Origin: Patagioenas fasciata
Lineage: Eukaryota; Chordata; Aves; Columbiformes; Columbidae
Length of the DNA: 64,000 nt
Direction: 5' to 3'
NCBI RefSeq assembly: GCF_037038585.1
Contig: NC_092541.1
Location: 4,151,445-4,215,444 of the forward strand
This document shows, one piece after another, positions 56,780 through 64,000 of this stretch. Numbering within the stretch: the stretch's first letter is position 1; each line of letters opens with the position of its first letter. The notes beneath the pieces are model-generated. The model was not told the origin of the DNA and ran no database searches. It saw only the letters and a program-made list of their open reading frames with translations. The translations under genes were made by a program, and so were the position numbers.

Positions 56780-57292
56780 GGCATGGGGACAGCTCAGTGT
56801 CCTTGTGAGGCACAGGGACAGCTTGCTAGTCCTGTTGGGCACAACTTCCTGCCACTGTCAGGCACAGGAATGGTTTGATGCCACCCTTGGGCACAGGGAC
56901 AGCTCAGTGTCCCCATCGGGCATGGAGACAGTTCAGTGTCCCCATCAGGCACAACTCTGTGTCCCCACTGAGTACAGGGACAGCTCAATGTCCCCGCTGG
57001 TCATAGGGACAGCTCAGTGTCCTTGTTGGGCACAGCTCTGTGCCCCCTTTGGGTACAGGAGTGGCCTAGTGCCCCCATTGGGCATGGGGACGGCTCTGTG
57101 CCCCATTGGACAAAGCTCAGTGTCCCCATGGGGCATGGGAACAGCCCAGTGGCCTTGCTGGGCACAACTCTTTGCCACTGTCAGGCACAGGGACCGTTCA
57201 ATGCCACCCTTGGGCACAGGGACAGCTCAGTGTCCCAGTTAGGCACATCTCTGTGTCCCTTTTGGGCACAGGGGTGGCTCAGTGTCCCCAGT
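56780..57292. repeat. ~31-bp minisatellite with ~320-bp higher-order period
   Basis: About 16 copies of GGGCACAGGGACAGCTCAGT-GTCCCCATT-type units. A multi-unit block containing TGCCACTGTCAGGCACAGG and ATGCCACCCTTGGGCACAGG occurs near 56838 and again near 57159, showing duplication of several units together. A 255-residue open frame across it is a repeat artefact. Confidence 0.93.
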
Positions 57293-57300
57293 GCACTGGG

Positions 57301-58810
57301 GACAGCTGGGGAAGCCATGGGAGGCACGAAGGGGCCTCATGTCCCTGCTGCACCCCTCTACTCTAGTGGGGGGAATTGGGTGGTGCTGGGGGACAGGCAG
57401 GCACCCAGGGGACCCTGAGGGGACCCTGGGGGCCACCCTGTGCCCATGGCATGGGCTCGCCTGTGTCCCCACACCCAGCGCTGATAAGGGCTATAAATAG
57501 CAGGCGGCTCAGTCACCTCCTGTCACATGCGTGGGGCTGGCAGGGTCCCCCCGCCATCCGCCGGGGGCACAGCTGTTCCTGGGACGGGGAGGGACACCCC
57601 AACCCTCCACCTCACAGCCACCAACTCCCACCCCATACACAAGGGACAGTCCTGGGGGGACTGCACCACTCGCATGAGCTATCACTGTCACCATCTTGGG
57701 AACACAGACCGAGGACCGAGCTGAGACGGCCTGTCCCCCCACCCCATGGGGACCCATTGCCTGCGACGGGGCTTCCCTCCCTGGGGATAAGTGAGACATT
57801 TCTGACCCCAAATCAGAGCAAAAAAGAGAAACTCCCGGGGGGCTGGCGGGGTCACAAATCCTCCCGCCACCCCCGCACTGCCCACTGCTATGGGCAAAAA
57901 TTGTCACCGCTCGACCTGCCGGTCCCGGGACCACTCTAAAAATACCGCATCCTCCTGACAGCGACAGCTGAGGGGCCGGGCGGTGGATGCCTTGGGGACC
58001 CGCCAGGGGGGCTGGGGCCGTGTGGTGGCGTGGGACTGCCAGCCCTGGGCGCCACAAACCCCTGTCCCCTGAGTCCCCTCCAAGCTGGGACAGTCCCTCT
58101 CCCTCCCGCGCTGCATTTTGGGGAGCCCTCAGCACCCTGCCAGGCCTGGCCACTGTCCCCTTCTCCCGCGGGGTCACAGCGAGCTCGTGGTTGCGGCACC
58201 GTGCCCGGCCGTACCCGCTGTGGCCCAGCAGCCGCCGGCACAGCGCCTGGCCTCGGCATGCCGCGGCGGCTGGGCTCTGGCTGTCCCCCCCGGCCCTCCC
58301 CGAAGCCCCTAATCCATCTCTCGCAGCAGGAGATGCCTAAGCTGCCTTTTCATGCCGGCTCCTCCGCGCGCGAGCTCGCCGCGCTCTCAATACCGGGCGC
58401 TGGCGGGAGATGTGTCGGACAAGCTGGCGGGATCCCTCCCCTGCCAGCAAGGTCAAGGTGTGCTCAAGCCAGCGGCCCCCATGGGCCGGCGTCCTGCCAG
58501 CCCCCTCGGCGTGGGTTTTGTCCCCCACTGGCACCGGATGGAGGTTTGGGAGACACCAGCACATTGGGGTTTCACCACCCCTGGGGGTGTCTGGGCAGTC
58601 AGACCCTCATCTGGGTGGGGGTTTGTGTCCCCTGGTTCCTCACAGCCACTATCAGGGTCACCCAGCAGCCCTCTGGTCCCTTCCTGGGGACCCTCCAGGT
58701 GCCAGGGTTTGGCTAATGTGCCGTGCCTGGTGCCTACCAGCACCTCCTGGGCACCCGCCACTGCCAGGCCGGCACCGAGGGCTGCCCCTGGGGCTGGGGC
58801 ACCCACGGTT
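57301..58810. other. GC-rich intergenic DNA with possible regulatory islands
   Basis: No exon recognised. Besides the motif at 57482-57500 there is a MEF2-like CTAAAAATAC (57935-57944). A less repetitive stretch at 58300-58400 (CCCCTAATCCATCTCTCGCA and GCTGCCTTTTCATGCCGGCT) looks like a constrained non-coding element. This is inference only. Confidence 0.4.
57482..57500 (+). promoter_or_regulatory. GATA plus TATA/MEF2-like motif in intergenic DNA
   Basis: TGATAAG (57482-57488) directly followed by CTATAAATAG (57491-57500), which fits both a TATA box and a MEF2 site. It stands alone in GC-rich DNA. No gene is recognised downstream, so enhancer, unannotated promoter or chance all remain open. 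Confidence 0.3.
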
Positions 58811-59168
58811 CACCCCACAGGTACCCCAGGGCTCAGCTCACCCCACTGATCACCCCACAGGTACCCCAGGGCTCAGCTCACCCCAAGGATCAACCCACGG
58901 GTACCCCAGGGCTCAGATCACCCCAAGGATCTCTCCATGGGTACCCCAGGACTTGGATCACCCCACAGCTCACCCCACAGGTACTCCAGGGCTCAGCACA
59001 CCCCATGAGTACCCCAAGGCTCAGTTCACCCTGTGGATCACCCCACAGGTGCCCCAGGGCTCAGCTCACCCCATGGGTACCCCAAGGTTCAGCTCACCCC
59101 ATGTCACCCCATGGGTACCCCAAGGTTCAGCTCACCTCACAGGTACCCCAGGGCTCAGCTCACCCCCC
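58811..59168. repeat. ~30/45-bp minisatellite (GGTACCCCAGGGCTCAGCTC)
   Basis: About ten copies of CAGGTACCCCAGGGCTCAGC-TCACCCCA, some with an extra GATCACCCCA segment, so units come in short and long forms. Each unit includes a KpnI-type GGTACC. Confidence 0.95.
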
Positions 59169-59328
59169 AGACCACCTGGCCAGTGCTGCTCGCAGGCCCC
59201 TCCTGCTCCACAGAGACCATTAGACCAGTTTAGACCAGTACAAACCAGAGGCCTGAGAACAACAGGCCCTGGTTCCTGCCCACCCCAACCCACGGGATAG
59301 CGTGCGTGCAACAAAGCTGGGCACAGGC

Positions 59329-59352
59329 GTGCAAACACAAACACACACACGC
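59329..59352. repeat. (CA)n microsatellite
   Basis: GCAAACACAAACACACACAC tract. Confidence 0.88.
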
Positions 59353-59450
59353 TCATGCCAGCAGACCCGTCACACGAGCATCCCCCAATGCTGCCACCCT
59401 GACCCCCAGCCCCGCTTCCACGTCCCCACGCTCGCCCCTTCTGCGGGTGC

Positions 59451-59501
59451 TGTGTTTGTGCACACGTGTGTGTGCACACATAGGTGTGTGCACATGTGTG
59501 C
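59451..59501. repeat. Alternating purine-pyrimidine tract, Z-DNA-prone
   Basis: TGTTTGTGCACACGTGTGTG, TGCACACATAGGTGTGTGCA and CATGTGTGC. GTGCAC-centred palindromes within an alternating GT/CA tract. Confidence 0.85.
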
Positions 59502-61896
59502 CCGCTCACGCACAGGGGTGCGGGGAGCCCTGCGGTGCCCATGCCGGGGGCCCCACATCCCTCTCTGTTCCCTTGGTGACAGACCCCGGTCCTCCGCTGG
59601 CACCCTGAGCCTGCCGCCAGCCAGGGCTTTTGTGACTGGTTTTAATTAGAGGCTCTTAAGTGTGAAACAAAGCTGAGGGCATGGGCCGGGGGGGCCCTTC
59701 CTCTGAGCTCCTGGGGGACCCCCGGGGGTCCCCGTCCTGCCTGGCGTCGCCTGGTGCAGCCGCCCCATCCCCTGATTTCTGCTTCGCCTTTCTCTGTGCC
59801 AGTTCCCAGGAGATGGGGGTGGTGGGAGCTGGGGCTACCAGAGCCCCCCCCCAAAAGATATTGCCCTCCCAATGCCCTGGCCACCAGCTCAAGAGTGGCG
59901 GCTGGTGCGAGCAGCTGTGCCAGCCCCAGTAGCACCCATGAGTGGGAACCCACGGGTGGGCACTGGGGCTCAGAGAGGGGCTGGAGCTTCCCCATGACTG
60001 GGCTCAGGGTACTGGGAGGAGTCCAAAGCCAAGACTTGAGGCCTTTCTGGTTGTGTCCCACATCCCTGGCCCTCTGGGGTGCAGGGAGGACCCCACAAGC
60101 ACCCTGGCACCCCGTGGCACTGGAGGAGTCCTGGGGAGAGGGGCTTCATGGGGACCCTGTTCCAGCAGGGACACCTCCAGGGGTGGTGGCACTCATGGGC
60201 CAGCCCTGGCAGGCAGGACCCCAGGGTGCCATGGCAGGGGATGGGCAGCACCAGGTGCCCACCGGCACCCCCCAGTGCTGTACTGGGATGAAGTGAGAGA
60301 GAAGCGCTGTGGGGATTGGGACGCCTGAGGGGGCTGCGAGGGGAAGCCCTGGGGGGACCTGGGGTTGGTCCCATATTCCCAGCGCTGCCCAGCCTGGTCT
60401 GCTGGCAGCACCCACCTCTTCCCGCTGGGTGCTAGGATGGGTCCCTGTCCTCACAGGGTCCGCTCTGGCCAGAATGCCAACCCCAGACCCCCGCACAGAA
60501 CCTTTAGGGAGGGGACAGGATACTCTCCCACCCAGCACGTTCCTGGCAGCGCCTGGGGACTGGAATGGGAGCCTGGTGATGGAGACAAAGGGGTTCCCTG
60601 GCCACCCTGCATGTCCCTGCCAGGGGACATCCCTGAGCCGCCCAGACCCCACCGGCTGCCTCCCTGGGGTGCCCCTGGCACCCAGGGGTCCCTCCCAGGG
60701 CTGGCTGGTGGTTCTACTCCAGTTTCCCCCTCCCCAGGAGGGCCCAGCACCCACTCTGGGTGGGACCACGTCCCCGTGTGTCCCCAGTGCCCAGAGGTCC
60801 TGGGGAGCCCCTGTCCTGACCCACCAGCACCCCACAGCACCCAGGGGACAGGGAGCACGGGGACAGCCCCTGCCACCCCCTCTGCAAGTTACGTACTGGA
60901 AAGAGGCCAAAATCCAAAGCTTTTAGGAAGCCAAGATCCACGTGGCTGTGCAGACACCCCCACACCCACTCTGTCCCCATCCTCGGCTGGTGGGGCTGGG
61001 CTCTGTCCCCCCACTGCCATGGGCGACATGGGGGGGTCACACGGGCCAGATCCTGCACCCACAAAGCTGAGAGGAGCCACGGCTGGAGGGGCCACCCCAC
61101 GTCACACCTGCGATGGCGGAGCCGGGACCGGGCCGGGCTGCAGCCGCTGGCCACGATCCGTCCTCGGCTCGGCCCCCGCAGCCCTGCCAGGCCCCTCACC
61201 AGCCGCCTCCGGCCAGGGACCCGCTGGGCGCCCGCCAAGCGCCGGCCATGCCGAGCCGCCCTCCACGGCGCATGGCGGCGTGGGCTCAGCGCCGGCCCCA
61301 AACACTGCACCCCTGGGTGGGCAGCCGGCCGCTGGCACCCATCTCACTCACTTCAGCCCCCGGGACAACCATTGCAGCCTTGTCTGGGATCACAGGGACC
61401 CCCATTTTCCATCCCGGACCCTTTCGCAAGAGCGGGGAGCCCCCAGCATCCCGCCAAGCGCCGCGGTGACAAGCGGCACGTCCGGGAAAGCTGCCGGGGG
61501 GGCCGGGAGCGGGTGCGCATCGTGTGTCCCATAACTCCCCCCCAACCCGGGCTTTGATTTCTGGAGCCCCCCCTGCCCTTCCCCCTCGGCCAGGAGCCGC
61601 GCAATGGTTTCAATTACGCTCTGAAAGGCGGTGGGGCCCTCTTTTCACGGCAGCCCGGGTTTCTCCTGCTCACAACAAAAGCTTAAGTTACAGGAAAGGG
61701 AGAGAAAGGGAGGGAGGACGGCGGAGGGGAAGGGGGCAGCCGGCACAGAGCCCCTCGCCCCCCCAGAAAGGAGCAGGACTGCCCACCGAGCCCCCCCCGG
61801 TGCCCCTTGGGGTGCTGCATTGAGAAGGGCAGCCCCCCCAACCCACTACCAACATTTGGGGTGCCTGCCCATGGTTCCTTTCCCTGACAAGGGTCT
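59502..61896. other. GC-rich intergenic DNA upstream of FZD2
   Basis: No gene recognised despite open frames up to 389 codons, which are compositional. Two AT-rich islands stand out: 59630-59672 (GACTGGTTTTAATTAGAGGC) and 61600-61700 (GCAATGGTTTCAATTACGCT, then CAAAAGCTTAAGTTACAGG). Both carry homeodomain-type ATTA cores and are candidate enhancers. Confidence 0.45.
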
Positions 61897-62198
61897 CCAG
61901 TGTGTCCCGGTCTCCCCTGGCATGTCCTGGATCCCCCAGTTTGTTCTGTTCCCCCCAGTGTGTCCCAGTCCTCCCCAGTATGTCCTGGATCCCCTGGTTT
62001 GTTCTGGTCCCACCCCAGCATGTCCCTGATGTCCCCTGGTGTGTTCTGGTCCCCCCTCAGCGTGTCTCGGTCCCCCCCAGTGTGTCCCAGTCCCCCGCAG
62101 TGTGTCCCAGATCCCCCCAGCAGGTCCCAGATCTCCCCGTGTTTCCCAGTTCCCCCACTGGTGTGTCCCAATTCCCCCCAGTGTGTCCCAGCTTCCCA
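61897..62198. repeat. ~21-bp minisatellite (TGTGTCCCAGTCCCCCCCAG)
   Basis: About 14 degenerate copies of GTGTGTCCCAGTCCCCCCCA-type units, with CATGTCCTGGAT and TTTGTTCTGGT variants in alternation. Confidence 0.93.
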
Positions 62199-62564
62199 GC
62201 TCTCTCCTGCTGCCCCAGTTTTGGGGACAGAGGTGTGGGTGCAGGGTGCGGGATGTCCCCTGCCACCCCGGCTGATCTGGGGACATCGGGGGCACCCCCA
62301 ACTGTGCAGTGACCTTGTGGCTCCAGCAGCACCCGAGGGTGGCCACGGGCACCCCATGGGGCGGTGGGACCACCTGGGTGACACCTGGGGACCAAGGGGT
62401 GCTGAGGCCAAGGCAGCACTGTCCCCAGGGGGCGCGGCCAGGACACACGTGGGTGCCAGGGGTCACCGGGGGGCTCATCCTACCTCAGTGCACCCCAAAG
62501 GGGGCTTGGGGACAGCAGGGAACCACTGCAGCATGTCGGGGGTCCCAGGCTGGGGGGGCGGGGA

Positions 62565-62948
62565 CGGAGGGAGGGACACACACCGGGGGGCCAGAGGACA
62601 CGGGGTGGGGTGTAGGGGACACCAGGGGAGTGAAGGGGAAACCGGGGGCTGTGGAGGACACGGGGAGGCAGGAGACATGGGGCGGGGGGGGCAGGAGACA
62701 TGGGGGGGCAGGGGACACGGCGGGGCAGGGGACGCGGGGAGGGAACAGGGGACACGGTGGGGCAGAAGACACGGGGGGGAAACAGGGGTCACGGGGGGGT
62801 GTAGGGAACACGGGGGGGGAACAGGAGACACGGGGAGGTAGGAGACACGGGGGGGGGGCCGGGGACACGGGGGGGTGCAAGTGACACGGGGGGGCAGGGG
62901 ACACGTGGGGGGAACAGGGGACACGGGGGGGCAGGGGACACAAGGGGG
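62565..62948 (+). repeat. ~20-bp G-rich minisatellite (GGACACGGGGGGGCAGGG)
   Basis: About 20 copies of GGGGACACGGGGGGGCAGGG-like units with G-runs of 3-9. The plus strand has dense quadruplex potential. It lies about 0.7-1.1 kb upstream of the FZD2 start codon. Minus-strand Pro/Ser-rich frames across it are artefacts. Confidence 0.95.
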
Positions 62949-62989
62949 ACTTTTCCCCGTGGCCCCGTCCCGACCCCACGCCGCGGGGG

Positions 62990-63674
62990 GAGTTTTCTCA
63001 ACGCACAAAAAGTTTGCGGCGGGGCGGGGGGGCCGGTGACCCCCGGGAGCTGCGGGGACTGGGGGGGAGAGTGGGCGTGGCCGGGGGCGGCGGGGGGCGT
63101 GGCGGCCTCACCGTTTGAATGTGATTGGCGGGGCGGGGAGGGCGGGGCCCGGCGGGGGCGGGGCTCGGGGGGGCCGCTCCGCCCGGCGGGGACGCGGCGC
63201 TGCCCCGCACAAAGGCGGCGGGAGCGTCCGGTGCGGCTGCTGCGCTCCCCCGGCACCCCCAGGTACCCCCTCCCCCCGGTACCCCCCCGGTTCCTCCCCC
63301 CCCTGCACCGCGCTAGCGCCACCGCCCGGCCGGGACTCCGGGGGCTGCACCGCGGAGCGCCGGGTCGGGGCAGCGGGAGCAGCGGGACCGCCAAGTCCAA
63401 GCAGCGGGAGCAGCGCCCGGGCCGAGCACCGCGACCGGGGACCGGGAGCCATCCCACCGTGCACGGTACACGGGGACACCGGGAGCCGTCGAGCCAGGCA
63501 CCGACCACACAAACTCCGGGCGCCGGGAGCCGTCCCGGCAGGACCTGAGTCCGTTCGTGCAGCGGGAGCCATCGGGAGGCAGATTGGACATTGGGAACCA
63601 GCACCGGGCACGGCAGATCTGGACAGGAGCACCGGCCGGCTGGCCGGGCACCGGGCACGGTAAATCGGGGCGCC
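62990..63674 (+). promoter_or_regulatory. FZD2: FZD2 CpG-island promoter and 5' UTR
   Basis: CpG-dense block directly upstream of FZD2. It contains a CCAAT-type ATTGG (63124-63128) fused to a GC box GGCGGGGCGGGG (63127-63138) and further GC boxes nearby. No TATA box. Transcription probably starts downstream of these, at about 63160-63300. The leader ends in a strong start context, GCGCCATGG. Confidence 0.7.
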
Positions 63675-64000
63675 ATGGCCCCCCGCGGCGTGCTGCCCGC
63701 CCTGGCCTGGCTGCTGGTGTGGCTGAGCGTGGCGCCGGGACGGAGCCAACTGCACGGCGAGAAGGGCATCTCCATCCCCGACCACGGCTTCTGCCAGCCC
63801 ATCTCCATCCCGCTCTGCACCGACATCGCCTACAACCAGACCATCATGCCCAACCTGCTGGGCCACACCAACCAGGAGGACGCGGGGCTGGAGGTGCACC
63901 AGTTCTACCCCTTGGTGAAGGTCCAGTGCTCGCTGGAGCTCAAGTTCTTCCTGTGCTCCATGTACGCGCCGGTGTGCACGGTGCTGGAGCAGGCCATCCC
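63675..64000 (+). CDS. FZD2: Frizzled-2, N-terminal part, cut by the window end
   Basis: Seven-transmembrane Wnt receptor of the plasma membrane; FZD2 is a single-exon gene of about 565 residues in vertebrates. The 108 codons seen start with a signal peptide (about residues 1-24, [14 protein letters not shown]). They continue into the Wnt-binding cysteine-rich domain: [20 protein letters not shown], then [20 protein letters not shown] and [20 protein letters not shown]. Cysteines are at 40, 48, 85, 94 and 101, and an N-glycosylation site NQT is at 54-56. The block from HGEKG to NQEDAG distinguishes FZD2 from FZD1 and FZD7 at the N-terminus. The rest of the domain, the seven membrane segments and the Dishevelled-binding tail lie outside. 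The next upstream gene, GPATCH8, is divergent, as in mammals. Confidence 0.96.
   Translation, partial: MAPRGVLPALAWLLVWLSVAPGRSQLHGEKGISIPDHGFCQPISIPLCTDIAYNQTIMPNLLGHTNQEDAGLEVHQFYPLVKVQCSLELKFFLCSMYAPVCTVLEQAI

Noticed and set aside
56475-57242. 255-codon frame across the 31-bp minisatellite
   Set aside because: The reading frame simply reflects the repeat unit; no known protein repeat family fits.
60365-61534. 389-codon open frame on the plus strand
   Set aside because: Lies in GC-rich intergenic DNA where all frames are open. Composition is Pro/Gly/Ser/Thr/Ala only, with no domain-like pattern, no splice or start context, and overlapping equally long frames.
61900-62841. 313-codon and overlapping minus-strand 345-codon frames (62789-63826)
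   Set aside because: They follow the periods of the 21-bp and 20-bp minisatellites and translate to short Pro/Val/Cys or Gly/His repeats. The minus-strand frame also overlaps the FZD2 5' end.

Overview
The window is vertebrate, and almost certainly avian, nuclear DNA. The evidence is split genes with GT-AG introns, many fragments of the chicken-repeat-1 (CR1) LINE family with ATTCTGTG/ATTCTATG-type 3' ends, GC-rich minisatellite-laden flanks typical of a microchromosome, and the gene order ITGA2B - GPATCH8 - FZD2, which matches human 17q21.31. The species cannot be named from the sequence alone.

Layout. (1) 72-1534, minus strand: the first six coding exons of ITGA2B (integrin alpha-IIb, CD41). 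The gene continues beyond base 1. (2) 1535-3240: a short intergenic stretch with the ITGA2B promoter and a ~41-bp minisatellite. (3) 3240-52950, minus strand: the complete GPATCH8 gene. Eight coding exons were resolved to the base with consistent reading phase, giving a predicted protein of about 1488 residues (human about 1500). The last exon, 3.8 kb of coding sequence at 5465-9308, holds 86% of the protein. The 3' UTR contains a 24-bp minisatellite. The introns are AT-rich and carry eight CR1 fragments, four in each orientation. (4) 52560-53480: a CpG island with the GPATCH8 promoter, containing three NRF1-type palindromes, an E-box and a YY1-type motif over the start codon. (5) 53500-63000: a GC-rich intergenic region with two old CR1 fragments and several minisatellites, some G-rich enough for quadruplexes, plus a few isolated AT-rich or MEF2-like islands that may be regulatory. 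(6) 63000-64000, plus strand: the FZD2 promoter and 5' UTR, then the first 108 codons of the Frizzled-2 cysteine-rich domain, cut by the window end.

The three genes do not form a pathway. ITGA2B is a thrombocyte adhesion receptor subunit, GPATCH8 a nuclear RNA-processing factor and FZD2 a Wnt receptor. Their adjacency is ancestral synteny. GPATCH8 and ITGA2B are transcribed in the same direction about 1.7 kb apart, while GPATCH8 and FZD2 diverge.

I found no CRISPR array, operon, phage element or convincing novel protein system. Most of the many ORFs in the GC-rich flanks are artefacts of tandem repeats. The points most worth a second look are the palindrome-bearing array in the GPATCH8 3' UTR, a CR1 copy with an internal endonuclease-to-RT deletion, CR1 copies lacking their 3' ends, CR1 insertions crowding two GPATCH8 splice donors, an ancestral glycosylation motif in ITGA2B, and the repeat field upstream of FZD2.
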